From the NCBI GenBank assembly GCA_020091685.1, contig CM034604.1, forward strand, positions 4,515,820 to 4,579,819: a DNA stretch of 64,000 nt. Reading direction: 5' to 3'. Below are positions 21,422 through 33,335 of this stretch, in pieces. Both the position numbers and the translations under genes were made by a program. The notes below the pieces were generated by a model. That model was not told where the DNA came from, did not search any database, and saw only the letters and a list, made by a program, of their open reading frames with translations. The stretch is from Lutjanus erythropterus. Lineage: Eukaryota > Chordata > Actinopteri > Lutjaniformes > Lutjanidae. How positions within the stretch are numbered: position 1 is the first letter of the stretch; each line of letters starts with the position of its first letter.

Positions 21422-21850
21422 TACCAGTCAAACGTTTGAACACATCTTCTCATTCAAGATTTCTTTTCTTTCTTTTATCATTTTTCTATATTGTAGATCA
21501 ATACTGGAGACATCAAATTATGAAAAAATATGAAATAAACAAGGCAAACCATGTTTACTCTTTTTAAAAATATGTAATCTAAAAGACTCACGCATACCGC
21601 AAGATTTAATTAAATCTTTGATTGCAAGTGCAGAAGATGGTGTGCAGGAGTATTTTTTCTTTTTATTGTCAACTCTTGATCTTCTCCTACACACGTGTCG
21701 CTCTACAAGTGTGAAAAATGTTTGCGCTTTGATATTTTAGATTCTACAAAGCAGACACCTTTGTACACTGTTGGTATACTCTGAACCAGTTCTTATGAAA
21801 ACTGAAGAAAAAACATTTAATGAGAAGTGTGTACAAACTTTGGACTGGTA
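21422..21850 (+). mobile_element. Tc1/mariner-like miniature element, copy 2
   Basis: It begins TACCAGTCAAACGTTTGAAC followed by ACATCTTCTCATT, and ends AATGAGAAGTGTG then TACAAACTTTGGACTGGTA. This is an inverted pair of about 32 bp bounded by TA. The interior matches 5061-5464 in the opposite orientation. It has no transposase frame. Confidence 0.82.
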
Positions 21851-22086
21851 CTGAATATGAGCCAAAATAGCCGGAGCACTTGAGAACACCCACACTGAGG
21901 TTGGTGCACTTGCATTATTAAAATAGAGCCCTGTATGGTTGGACTGACCTGACCTGACATAACAGGAAGATAAAGCACACAAAGAGGAAGTGATTACAGC
22001 ACACACACTGAGTGCAGATACTTCCATGATTAAATAATTACCTTGAGACAAAAAAATTCTGTGTTGTTGACATATTATATTACACT

Positions 22087-22464
22087 TTTAATTAAATAAT
22101 GGGAACACACGGCAGCCCCAGGTTAGACAACAATTATATGGAAGGGGACGTGTGGTGTGTGTGGCTGCTGAACTGATCACAAACACAACAAAGCTTCCCG
22201 TTTTTAAAAATGCATGACACTCTGGAGAGTAAAATTCACATTGATTAAAAGACACCCTGGAGGTGTTGTGGTGAATGGAGCGCCTCCTCTGCAGGAATGA
22301 AAGTTCCCCCTCAGTGGAGGCTGATGAGCAGCGAGGGCACAAAGTCAGCGCCAGACGCCGCCTCGGCTCTGGTTCCACTTCAGCGGCTCATAGTTTTTGT
22401 TAGGGAGGCAGCAGGAGGGGTTGACTCGAGGGTGAGGAGGGAGAGGAGGGGGCTGCCTTGTTGG
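22087..22464 (-). other. ube2j1: probable ube2j1 3' UTR with candidate ATTAAA signal
   Basis: This region lies directly downstream of the ube2j1 stop. An ATTAAA poly(A)-signal variant on the minus strand lies at 22092-22087, about 375 nt past the stop. No AATAAA closer to the stop was noticed. Hexamers of this kind are common by chance, so the true 3' end is uncertain. Confidence 0.3.
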
Positions 22465-22758
22465 TCACAGCTCGTAGTCGAACTTGTACTCTTGAGCCAG
22501 GTAGATCCTGCGGAAGATGAGCGCGGCCAGGGCCAGAGTGAGCACCACGATGAGGACCGCCGAGCCCGCGTGGCTTTCGTCCTGAGGTTGGCGAGGAGCC
22601 GGGGCGAAGGCCGGCCTGCTGGCCGGATCTCTGCCGTCTCTCTGGCCCTGCTGGCTGCGCTGCTGGGCGCGACGCTGCCGGGGGCTGAGAGGCCGGCCGG
22701 CGGTGGGGGCCGCAGGGGGCTGGGGGGGCTCTTCTCCTGTGGCTGGAGATGTCTCTGC
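22465..22758 (-). CDS. ube2j1: ube2j1 exon 8 (linker end, transmembrane anchor, stop)
   Basis: The acceptor TCCTCCACAG at 22768-22759 is followed by 97 codons and a TGA at 22467-22465. The first part, beginning AETSPATGEEPPQ, is a proline-rich cytosolic linker containing PLSPRQRRAQQRSQQ. This matches the SPRQRRAQQ block of human UBE2J1. Exon residues 66-82 (SAVLIVVLTLALAALIF) form the single membrane span. It is followed by RRIYLAQEYKFDYEL (human RRIYLANEYIFDFEL from memory). This tail anchor keeps the catalytic domain on the cytosolic face of the ER. The local GC content is high, which produces a 172-residue antisense open frame (22297-22815) that is not a gene. Confidence 0.97.
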   Translation of the reverse strand, partial: AETSPATGEEPPQPPAAPTAGRPLSPRQRRAQQRSQQGQRDGRDPASRPAFAPAPRQPQDESHAGSAVLIVVLTLALAALIFRRIYLAQEYKFDYEL

Positions 22759-22918
22759 CTGTGGAGGAGGATCAGTGAGACAAAACAAGGTATTAGAGGT
22801 AAAATAATTAGCTGATTAATCGATTATGAGAAAAGGAGATGACTGGTTGCTCTGAATACTCAACTGTAGATTAAAATGTGCTGGGAATAAAACACATGAC
22901 GAAACTGCAAGGGCTAAC

Positions 22919-23570
22919 ATCTTATATTAAGGTTCTTGTAATAAGCGTTAGTTAATTGGTACTAAAAAAGGCCCTTATAAGATGCTTATTAACATTAATG
23001 TGTTAATAAGACTAAGAGGGTTGATAATAGCATAATAAACATGCTTACTGTTAGATTATAAGACATTTACAACCGCTTACATGAAACTTGTTATAGACTG
23101 CTTAAGAATGTTAATGAAAACCTTGTGAATTGTTTAAAATTCAAACACATTTACTGAGTTTAACTAACTCACCAACTATATCACTGTTATACCTTTACTA
23201 AGCTTTTGTTGTTGCTTTAAGATTTCTACATACAGACACACATACATTTCTACAAAAAAGTCTGAAATGATAATTTAAAAAATCATGAGTAGCAAATGCA
23301 AAATAAAGGATTCATTAATCTAAGTAAAATCAACCCCTGAAATCTATAGTTAACTGTTAATGAGTGCATAATAAAGGATTAATTAACTTTAATAAGCATT
23401 ATTCATACTAAAGAGCCTGTATCCCCAAAATGCAACATTAATTGATGATAACATAATAAAGGATTACTTAACCTTAATAAGCATTGTTCGCGATTTAGAG
23501 CCAGTACCCCTAAAATGCATATTTATGTGATAATAAGTGCTTATTTAACCGCTAATAAATGCACAACAAA
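22919..23570 (+). mobile_element. AT-rich AATAAGC-type repeat, copy A, with internal tandem units
   Basis: It starts CTTATATTAAGGTTCTTGTAATAAGCGTTAGTTAA. The first 250 bp are strongly similar to the reverse complement of 48530-48775: GGCCCTTATAAGATGC.TATTAAC.TTAATGTG.TAATAAGACTA, then AATAAACATG. The last 250 bp hold three tandem units of roughly 85-100 bp, each containing AATAAAGGATT.ATTAA.CTTAATAAGCA and CCCC.AAAATGCA. It lies in the last ube2j1 intron, 160 bp from exon 8. It has no frame and the class is unknown. Confidence 0.7.
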
Positions 23571-23819
23571 TGGCTGCATCATGGTTCTAAGGTGCACTGA
23601 CAACATTTCAGAAGCAGAGTATCTGTTTTTCATCACATACATTTATAATGTAGTTTACAGTTGTGCTGCTGACATTGTGCGTTTAGCAGCATACATACAT
23701 GTTGCAGCTCATTGAGATGCGTAATGCTGTGCGGCTGTAATTTACTTGGTTTATTTTCTGCATACTGCAGTACGAAGTGACTGTAGTAATTACGACAGTA
23801 ACAGCATTAAGAGCGAGAA

Positions 23820-24075
23820 AGTCTGTGTATGGAGGGGGTGGGGTGGATTAGTGGGTCAAACAAACACAGGACTTTTCCAGGAGGGTTCAGTTTTAAAAAA
23901 GAAGTCAGTACCTCATTGTATACCTATTGTCTTGTCACTTCCATCACATGACACATGTAACATGCTTATTTTAACCCAAACTTTTCAAAAACCTTTCCTA
24001 AACCTAACCAAGTAGTTTAGGCTGTTTAACCTAACCCAACTCCTGCCTCCTGCACATTTACCACGCTTGAGTAAA
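23820..24075. repeat. dispersed fish repeat fragment
   Basis: The stretch GTGGATTAGTGGGTCAAACAAACACAGGACTTTTCCAGGAGG is followed by CCTTTCCTAAACCTAACCAAGTAGTTTAGG and CCTAACCCAACTCCTGCCTCCTG. I recall such a pattern from a common fish repeat. The head resembles the start of the segment at 9530. No clear borders are visible. Confidence 0.35.
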
Positions 24076-26580
24076 AGTTGCTAAAAGACTGAGAACTATG
24101 TGGTACTGAACTGTAGCTTCTTTTCTGTGTTCAGGATTTTTTAGGTGGAGCTACCCTCCCTAACGGTCAGTCATGAACGTACCTACAGAAACTCTCAGCC
24201 CAAAACAGCTGGCTGTTATTAGCTCACTTCAGTTCAAACAACCCAACACCAAAGGCAAAAAAACCCCCGAAACATTCTGGTGCAGATTGAGGGGAAAAAG
24301 TTGATTTTCCAGTAAGTTGATAGATCACTGTCCTCTGGCTCTGGTGGCTCAAACAAGCCAAATAAAGCTGCTAAAAGGAGCATGCATGTTTCAGGTTGGT
24401 TTTCAGGTGATAGTGGTGTTTGACACTGAGACAGCTGAATGGACACGCCCTCAGCGTTTCAGAGCAGTGAAATGTCTCATGATTTTGAGACTTAATTTTA
24501 TATACCTTTATTTATACTATACTTTTTAATGATTCAAATTTGGCTGAGTGTTTAATAATACACTGGTGGTTTGACAAACTCTGAACACATGATAATTACT
24601 GCTTTACACAGACTATACGATCCAGCACGCCTGTCACCAGTACTCTCAAATGGCTATATATGTCATTTCGGGAGTCAATCTTTTCTGTTGTCTAGCCATG
24701 AAGATGTGTTGCAAGGTTGAGAAGACAACCTTTTCGCTGCCTTCTGGGATCAGTCATTTTAAGTGTCAGTCTAGCTGATCAAATACCCCAGCTGTTGTCA
24801 TAAACCTCTATTTATGTTGATTCTGTCAGACAAAGTCATCCTCGCAGAATAATGATGTGATCAACAGTGCAGCCGACAAGTTGGAAACGGCTGCCAGCTA
24901 AAAGGTAATCACAATCAAAACACTATCAATTCTCATTCCCACAACAGAAACTGTGTAAATAAGGAAAATGAAGTCATGACTTTGGCTGTATTACAACACA
25001 GACGATTGTCTCTGGGAGCTGCAGTGGAGCCAGGGTGCAATGCGGATGCTGGACACTGGCTGTAAATTTGATAACTGAATCATCGTTCAGGTCATTCTGA
25101 AGCAAAATGTCAAAAATGAACTGATGGTCAGACAAAACATGACATTTCTGGGAACGCTGAGCATGTTCCACTGTCGTCTGACATTTTCAAACCCAGACAA
25201 CTGCTTGAGTAATCGAGATTATATTAATCGATGATGTAAACCCTTAGTTGTAGTCCTACTTGGCATTATTAAGCCCAAACATTGCTACACAAATACATAG
25301 TAAAAGTAGTGTTTACATTCAGAAAAATGAGCCCCATGAGCAAATTTTCCAAATTTGCTTTTGCTACCAGAAACTTGATTTTTCTTTCAACTTCACAGAA
25401 ATAATGTGTAATTCATGAGCTTCCTTATGACACACATTAAAACCTACTCCCATTTTCAGCATAAATACTTGGCGTTACAGTTAGTTACATGTCAAATTCA
25501 TGATGCTCCTGTTCATTTAAAGTGACCAGCGCTGATAGAATGAGTCCTCTCTGGAGGACAGCAGGCTGTGAGGGGGATGACTAACCAACGAGCACTGCTG
25601 ATGGGCTCAGCTTTTACACAGAAAACATATATTTCACCCAATTAGGGAATGGCTGGAGGGAGCCTGCACAAACTGTGGAGAGGCAGTAAACAGTACACAG
25701 TTATCCCACATCCCTCTGAACTCTGTGAGCAGCAGCAAGGCAGTGTGGGATACCGTGGGCTGGCCTGTCTCATTCTGGATGAGTTTTAAAGTCTTGAGCG
25801 GCAGATGGTGAGTCCTATTTTTGACGTGGCCCTCCTCCTCAGTTTATCCAAACTCAGAAACACTAATCTAAGTTGACCCTCCTCTCTGCTCCTTCAGACT
25901 CTGTCGCTGTGGTTCTGTGGGTAGCAGCTGGCGCCAAAATCAATCCTCTTAGGCAACAAAGCTCGTCCACATCATCTGAACTGGTGAAAAGAAGCCGTGG
26001 AACCTCAGGCTTCAAGCCACCATAACGCATCCACTGAGATGTTAAGAGAGAGCACTGATGTGATTTCACACGCTAACACAGTGCAACCAATACAGCTGGC
26101 ACAGTGCTGCTCTACAATCATGCACAATCACTTCCTTCCATACACATTCAAATGACTGTGGAGCTCAGTGGGATGTCAGCAGGTGATGAAGCGTGCCACC
26201 AATTAAAAGGGACAATGTGAGAGATGGGTAATTGACTGCATGCACACAGCAATAAATAATCTGTGGAGCTTTAGAACACCCACTGATCTGTCCAATACTT
26301 GGGAGCTTAAATGGAGTGAAAAACAAATCGCAGAATGCTGAAGACAGGTCTGTTTTTTAATTATGCCAAACATCGGGAGAAGGAATCAGCAAAGCTTAAA
26401 TAATCCTTAGCAACTGAGTTGCATGTCAGTGAATGAGATTTATAGTTTAGTGGTGTATAAGTCTTCAGTGATTTAGGTTCCAAGGTCTGTCAAAATTCAG
26501 TGGCTTCTCTTTACAGCAAGTATTAAGCTATCAAGCAGGAGGAGACCCATTGTAGAGGACAAAAGCAATACCAGCGAGAT
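24076..26580. other. ube2j1 intron 7, nothing recognised
   Basis: This 2.5 kb of AT-rich intron has only short, unrelated open frames. No inverted ends or arrays were noticed. Confidence 0.4.
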
Positions 26581-28116
26581 CAGGGATGGGAACTGAGAAC
26601 CAGTTCTGGTTGAGAACAGGTTCCAAAATGTCAGATCCATTGGAATTGTACGCCTCCGAGCTCATCAATTCCTTTTATCAATGCTAACGTGGAATCAAGA
26701 ACTAGACAAGTTTCAAATTGCCCAATCCACAATTTGATTTGACTTTGGACTGTAAGTTCACGATTTGATTAGATTAGACATTTTAAATTTCTTCTTTTAA
26801 AAAAAATGTCTATATGGTATGAAGTAAGGGATAATGTAAAGTGAGCAGGCAGTTAAATCCCAACAGGATGATGCAGGATCCAGAAGGGGTTTATTTCACA
26901 ATAAACCTCTTTTTGATTGCTTTTGGATTTAATATTACAATTATGACACCCCAAATGGGAATCGTATGCCTTCAAGTTTATCCATTCCTTTAATCGATGC
27001 TGGCATGTAGGGATGGAAATCGAGAACTGGTTCCAATTGAGAACCAGTTTGAAATAGCTTGATCCATTGATCATATTCTTCTGAGCTTATCAGTTCCTTT
27101 AAGCAATGCTGGTATGTTTTTCTGACAGTTGCACGTCGCAAAACAATAACATCAAACTTTGCATCTATGCTGCTGGAAATTTGCAAGAGAGGAAGAAATG
27201 GTTCATTTCACAAAGAAAGAGTGCTAGTTGTGATGTCTGTAAAATGATCATTTCAAGTAAGGGTGGAAACACCAGCAATCTGCTGAAACATCTTTCTGTT
27301 GTGAGCCTTAATCTGTCTCTTCAGATCTGTGGTTGCCTCCCGTCTAATAAAGCAACGCATTAAATTTTTTTTCCCACCTTCATTGATTGTAATGAAATAG
27401 ACCCAAATATCACATTGTTTCTTTTCCACAAGCCCTGCTGTATCATTGGTTATTATTGTTAGCTAGATAGTATGAAAAAAATACAGAACTAAAAGAGTCA
27501 TAGGTTGGTTTGCAAGATGCAGTTGAACAAAACAAATCAGGTCAAATTGCTTACTTGGTAGCAGTGGACAGCAGGTAGTTGTAATGTCTGTAAAGTGGTT
27601 ATTTCAGGGCAGAGACAGCAGCAATATGCCGGCTGAAACATTTTTTTTTTAACACAACGCAGATTTAAATTCAAGGAATGTCATGTATTTTACAACGTAC
27701 ACACAAGATCCACTGCTTCTCAACCGAGCAGCATGTCCATTACAGAGTCAATATCCTGTTAGGATAACATTAGTGCCAAGCACGCAGGCTTATCAGAATT
27801 TTTCTTTGACTAAGTAAACCAAAATGGAAATGAAGGCTGTACAAATATTCTGGTTCCAAATTAAACAGTGATTCAACAGTGTAGTTTTTTGTTTTGTTTT
27901 TTTAACTCACCTGAATCACATGCATTCCTTTTTTTATACTCTGTGGTCAGACTCAGATATTGAAACAGCTGCAGTGATGCTGAGAACTTGTAAAGGCCGA
28001 CTTCTTTTCCACAGAGAATTTATCAGGAATCAATAAGAGAATTGATAAAGAATCAAAACGATTAGTAGAATCGATGATGGCACTGGTAGAAAATCTGATC
28101 AATTCCCATCTCACTG
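26581..28116 (+). mobile_element. hAT-type element remnant with BED-finger coding fragments
   Basis: The left end CAGGGATGGGAACTGAGAACCAG and the right end GATCAATTCCCATCTCACTG (inverted: CAGTGAGATGGGAATTGATC) look like hAT termini of a common fish family. Two further left-end-like segments occur at about 26945-27005 and 27009-27115 (AGGGATGGAAATCGAGAACTGG). Coding traces of an N-terminal BED zinc finger lie at 27195-27300 and, more decayed, at 27560-27645. The catalytic hATC part is missing. No convincing 8-bp target duplication is seen. The element lies in the last ube2j1 intron, antisense to the gene. Confidence 0.65.
27106..27363 (+). pseudogene. BED zinc-finger fragment of a hAT transposase
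   Basis: This 85-residue open frame contains RKSASCDVCKMIISSKGG followed by NTSNLLKHLS. That is the core of a BED-type zinc finger (CxxC, then GNTSNLLKHL). BED fingers are DNA-binding domains at the N-terminus of hAT transposases and of host genes derived from them. The aromatic start (KKWFI) is present. The second His expected a few residues after KHL is not seen (VVSLNLS follows), so the finger is probably broken. There is no downstream transposase core, so I call it a relic and not a domesticated gene. Confidence 0.7.
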
Positions 28117-28309
28117 TGGGATCATCAACAGACTAGAGAGAAATGGAAATGTGTAATTTTTCCTGTACGGAGCACACTGCCTTTCAGTCAGTGGAAGTTA
28201 AACTTTTTCTCTTTGGAAGCCAGAAACACCACTGACATGGAAACTGAATATTGAGAAAACTAGTAACCAAAGGAGCCGAATTGAATTTCATTGACAACCT
28301 ATCATCTAG

Positions 28310-28345
28310 AACAGTGGTTCCCAAACACTTCTTAGATCACATCAG
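28310..28345. mobile_element. hAT-like terminal fragment (CAGTGGTTCCCAAAC)
   Basis: AGAACAGTGGTTCCCAAACACTTCTTAGATCAC matches the usual left end of a hAT family in vertebrates. The matching right end was not found nearby. A right-end-like fragment of the same kind (CCCACACTTTGGGAATCACTG) occurs alone at about 42205-42236. Confidence 0.4.
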
Positions 28346-29245
28346 CCCTTCAAAATCCAATCCCCAATAATATAGATAATATCAACTTTAATAATATAGA
28401 TCTATGTGTCCATGTGTGTTCTGCAGTTTAGAGATAAACATTTAATTTAAAATAAACAACAAACACAATCAAGTACACTTATGTTTTCTTCAGAATTAAC
28501 TTCAATTTCATGTGTACAAGGATAAATAAGACATGCGAGGTGGCTGTTTATATGGGGAGAGAGAACAAAACCAGCAGGTGTGACTGCACCTTGTCTTGTT
28601 TTCACGTATACCAGGTATGAGAAAAGTCAGATCACACATATATGGTGCTGGGAACTCACAATACCACAGCGAAAAAAGCTGTGAGCTTTGCAGGGTTGAG
28701 TCTGACTTGAGTTTGGTCGGCGAGCTCAGATTCAGTCCTGTCAGACTGCACCGAGGGCTGACATGCATTCATTTCTTTCAGCTCCGTGGGCTGTGTCAAA
28801 TCTTTCCAACGCTGCTTTGACCATCGCAGCTGTTTTTGTCTGCTGAGCTCCTGAAAAACTCACTCGCCAGAAAGTGTGCTGTCTACGAACAGCTTCTTCC
28901 TTAAAAAGTTAGAAACTGTACCACAATAATACCATAATTTCTTTTTGTTGAAAATGATTTATTATCAATATTTGAACAATACCCAGTTCTATACATAGAC
29001 ACCTGTTTTTCCAGAAAATTCCTTTATCATTATATTTATTAGGGGTGTAACAATCCATTGATCTGGATCTAAATCTGTGCTGTTAGATAAAATACTGAGG
29101 AAACATGATGAACGTGGTCGCTAATTTGTTGCTGTCGCTACAGCAATATTAGCTGCTCTGTTTCATTAATATTAGGCTAAAATTCGTCAGTGGTTTTCTG
29201 TCGGGAGATGCAGTGACTTAAATCATAGGCAAGAAAGAGTATAAA

Positions 29246-29790
29246 TAATACATGTAATCTGTCAAGTTATGAGCAGAGAAAAAGTCTGTAATTTAAGGAG
29301 AGATTAAGGAAACATGCTACAACACTACAGCCAGCAAATTCTCCTTTGAAATCTCTATTGTGGACTGTTTTTGTTTGCCAGTTTCATGTTTATTCAGGGC
29401 TACATTCCCAGGACTTTGCCGTGTCAAGCAACTAAATCTACTAAATCGATCGGGGGAGTGGTAAAAAAGAATTAGTTTGTAGATTTCTGACCTGAAAAAA
29501 CAAACTTGTTGACCACTGAACTCTGTTATTAGAGTTAATATTAATGCAGAATGTTTGCCGAATTAGTAAGTGTTCAGAGTTTATAAGTCATAAGAAATCA
29601 TTAATAATCTTTTAGAAGGGGTAGATGTTTACAACTGTTAAATTGCACAATATGTTAATGGAGACTGGCAGTCACTGAACTCCAGAGTGTGTATTTTTCA
29701 CAGCAGTTGGCTTTTGTTTTCAGGATAATGGGGCTTAACTTTCTATCGACAGACAATTAACAGAACTACTGATCAACTTCTCATTTGTCA
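29246..29790 (-). repeat. about 500-bp dispersed repeat, copy 1 (reverse)
   Basis: Read on the minus strand, this matches 49930-50430 and 50915-51410. Shared landmarks are TGTCTGTC(G/A)AT...AAGTTAAGCC, AAAACAAAAGCC..CTGCT.TGAAA, CTCCATTAACATA.TG.(T)CAAT, AAACATCTA, AGATTATTAAT.ATTTCTTA..ACT.ATAAAC and CAAACATTC.GCAT. An extra roughly 130 bp interrupts it near 29380-29510. Class unknown. Confidence 0.65.
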
Positions 29791-29799
29791 AAGCATAAT

Positions 29800-32700
29800 G
29801 TTGCTTGTGTTGCGTGTAAGTTCAGTGTCCCTGCAGGCTGAGCTTTGAGTCTGGTGAGACTGTATGTTATATAGGGATTGAATCTATTTCATATACCACC
29901 TCTGGCTCCATCTATCTGGGCTGCAGTACTCATTTTTGATTGCTAGGACCTTACTTATTGCTCCTTTAAACTACCTGAGTTTTTCCAAATTAAAGACACA
30001 CGGCTCTGCTGACACACTCTTGATGAGCATTTATCTTTTCTCTGACCCCCAACTGAATCAGATTCATGTGGGACTCAACACATGATTGATGGCTCTTTTC
30101 TAGCACCTGTTGCAACGCCATTCAGCAATTAGTGGTGATATTAGTTACATCTGTGCTTGTGTGAGAATTTGGATGTCAGGCAACGAGCCGTGCTGGTTGT
30201 TTTGCATGGTTTAGCCTACAAATCACATACACTTTCAATTATTGTCGACAATTTTCCAAAACATACCTCGGAGTATAGTTTCCTTTTATTACAAATTGGG
30301 TGTTATTTTCTTGTTTTGGCCATCAGTTAAGAAAAACATTAAATGCACCAAAGAAAAGAAGAAGAAAAATGCTGATATTTGGGAACAGGGTGACATTGGT
30401 ACAAAAAGTCTCACAGGTCCTTACCATGTGCGTAACACTACCTCACTGCACTGTGATGGATGTTAACAACGGACAGTGTGGGTAATAATTTTACCATTCA
30501 CCTTAAGCTCATAATAGATTTGACTAACTTCCTGATTGTTTTACTGAATATATTTCTTCTTCTTACCACATTTCTATCTCACCAAATTCCAGTTTCCATC
30601 AATTACCTTCTTAAATATAATGATATCATAACAATACTACAGAAGTACGACCCAATTTGCACAGAAGCATGATTATATTCACTTTTAGGGTGATTTCCTG
30701 GATTCCGGAGGGTTTATTATTAATTTGGATGGATTGCTATTACTTGTTACCAAGGTAACTACTACTATCCGTGGGTATAGTGACTGGCTTTACTACTAGG
30801 GTTTGAGCAGCCTTGTAGATGATAGATGATTAGCTTAGATCATTAATTTTATAATTATCTGAATCATCATTTTTTCTGTCTAAATTTAAAAACGTGCTAC
30901 TTTGCCTCTGTAATCTTGCTCAAGGCAGGGCTCAACATCAATGTGTTTTTTTTTTCAGTTGCCTGATCAAGTGGGTCAGAAATCTACTTCCCCAGAGTAA
31001 ATTTTTACTTTCCCCTGTACAAACTGTTTCACCTTTTAGCTGGTATCAAATAACAATAAAGTTAATCATACAACAGTTAGTTCCAACAAGTAATTTGATT
31101 GGACAAGAGGGATTCTATGAGTGCTTCCAGTACAGCAGCACTGGGACTTTAAACTACATGTATCACTCTGCTTTACAGGTGTTTTAATAACCATTACAAA
31201 TGTTACAGTGAATAACAGGTAGAGACCACAGTCAGGAGGACAGAAGAACAGCAGTTTGAAAAGCTTTTGACCTGTTAATCAGGTGATTTACATGCATAAG
31301 TATTATGGCTACAAAATGAAGTGCACAAATATAGTCTATACATGACTTAGATAAATTATAAGATTGTTCCTCCTTAAATCAGCTAAAATAACATACCTGT
31401 CATCATAAAGTCCTATGGTTGGTTTGTTTGCTTTCAGATGACAAACAAACTGCACCAGGGTATGTTTGGAAGTGGACAGAGACCCAGCTTTTCAAGCAGT
31501 CTCGTTCTGGTTGTTTAGTCCACACCAGGGTGAGTTTCAAAAAATTAAACAGGGACATGCAGTCTCTTAAGAAGTCTGAGCTGAATACAGCCTTGAGGCA
31601 GTTTTATTGATCCACTGGGACAGCTAAGCTGTGGAACTCTAATGCAGTAACATGTGGACCTACACAAACTAGCTAGTGAACTAACGTTAGGCAGGGAAAT
31701 GTTTGTGTTGCTTAGAAACAGTCCGGTGCCAGTCCAGTGGCAGAATTATCTGTGCTGGAGGAGCCAAAAAACAAGCAAATAAACAAAGAAATCACAATGT
31801 GTTGTCTCTTACTACTGTGAAGTAATAAATGCTACTTGTAGAACTGTTGTGTAAATCCAATATCACATTCGAGGCAGTGCTGTTGGACTGAATATCATCA
31901 CAGCTGTGATTATCTTATCTTATCTCAAATCACAGCCATGCTGACATTCAGTACACTATATAAAATGTCAGTTTTTCAGGGTCCAAGATGATGTCTTTAA
32001 CTGTCTCATTTGTAAGTCTAAAACCCACAGACATTCAGATTAATATGATTAAAAAATGAAGAAAAATGGGAAATCTTTTTCTGCTATTTTGAAAACTTAC
32101 TTTAATCTGATCAAAAAAATAATCAAAAATAATGTAATGGTTTGAGTCTTTTTTTCCACTTGCCCTCTTGGGCATGTGAGTTGTCAGATTTACTTGTCCG
32201 ACATGGTGTATTATTTGCTCTGGGCAAACAGACAATCCTTACTGTTGAGCCCTATCAACAGCACTGTGTGACTGCTGAAGCTGTCACGAGTAACAGCCCA
32301 TCAACACTGAAGGCTACTGTGCCACAGATGGACAGGCACAAGAGGTGGGCATACAGACTGGAGCTGCTCCGGTGAGCATGAAGAGCTGTGTTTTGAAGGG
32401 ACAGCAGCAGATATTGCTAAAGTTTCGATAAGCATCACAATCTGATAACATTTTTCTATGATGCCCACTTTCCCAATGATGCCACTGAAATTGCCCGTAT
32501 GGCCATAAGGCCATGTGGGCGTAGCAATTTATGAGCAAAGCAGAAGCTGTCTCACAGTAGAGCGTGCTGAGCAACCCTGCTGGTGCTGAATTTGGACCAC
32601 AAATTAACGGACCTTGAGAGAAGGATTCAAATTTCAATACAAAATATAATTTTGCTAATAGCTTCCTACAACTTCTTTTTAAAACAGACTTTCAAAGTTC

Positions 32701-33206
32701 TCTTTTGCTGCATTTAATTAAACATATGCTTAAAGGCATTTAAACAAAGTTTCATGGTGGAGTTTGTGTCAATCTAAATTTTGACTTTGATTTTCAATTT
32801 TACTGCAAATGTATACATTGGCTTATAATATTATAACATATATTAGTATATTACAGTACACTACAGTACTGTAGGAGCATGTTAGTGAGGCTTGAGCTGA
32901 ATAATCCAGCAGAGTAACCAATTCAAGAGACAAACTTAGCTGCATTATCACAACAACAACACTATAGCCTTGTAAAAATGTATAATAATGTTAATGAAGG
33001 TGACTATGTTTTCACAGTGATGAATTTTCATAGCATACAGGCATGAAGTGGCTGGCAGATAGAAAAGCCATCTAAACAAAATATAGTGTGAAATGGCTGT
33101 CAGTGATGTTACATCTCTGATCTGGAGGTTCTGGAGGTGGTGGGCTGGCTGCAGGCAGCTTTATGTGCTGTCCTGTCTAACCCCAGAGTGGCAGTTTAAC
33201 ACCTAC
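29800..33206. other. ube2j1 intron 7, mostly unrecognised
   Basis: AT-rich intron. A decayed fragment at about 31430-31545 (GACAAACAAACTGCACCAGGGTATGTTTGGAAG) resembles a fish DNA element. There are no supported genes. Short open frames (30242-30466, 30894-31187, 32314-32637) have no family resemblance. Confidence 0.4.
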
Positions 33207-33335
33207 CTGTTCAGCCTGGGGAGCATCAGCAGCCTCCTGGGCTGCAGATGTGGAGGTGTCTCCCTGGGTGAGTGTCGAAGGCTCGCTTTCTGCTCCTCCG
33301 CTCTCGCTCGCCTGTCTGGATAAACTAGACTCTGC
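33207..33335 (-). CDS. ube2j1: ube2j1 exon 7 (variable cytosolic linker)
   Basis: The acceptor GTTCGTGCAG at 33345-33336 is followed by 43 codons and a GTAGGT donor at 33206-33201. Phase is 0 at both ends. The peptide starts AESSLSRQASESGGAESEP and ends AADAPQAEQ. It is acidic and rich in Ser, Ala and Gln. The matching human exon (starting AEVNSSGK) is also low in conservation and disordered in character. It lies between the UBC domain and the membrane anchor. Identification rests on position, open frame, splice sites and phase more than on sequence. Confidence 0.88.

Noticed and set aside
22297-22815. 172-residue plus-strand open frame
   Set aside because: It is the antisense shadow of ube2j1 exon 8, which has clear homology on the minus strand.
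27106-27363. Possible domesticated ZBED-type host gene
   Set aside because: The finger lacks its last ligand, has no downstream conserved domain, and lies between hAT ends next to a second decayed copy.
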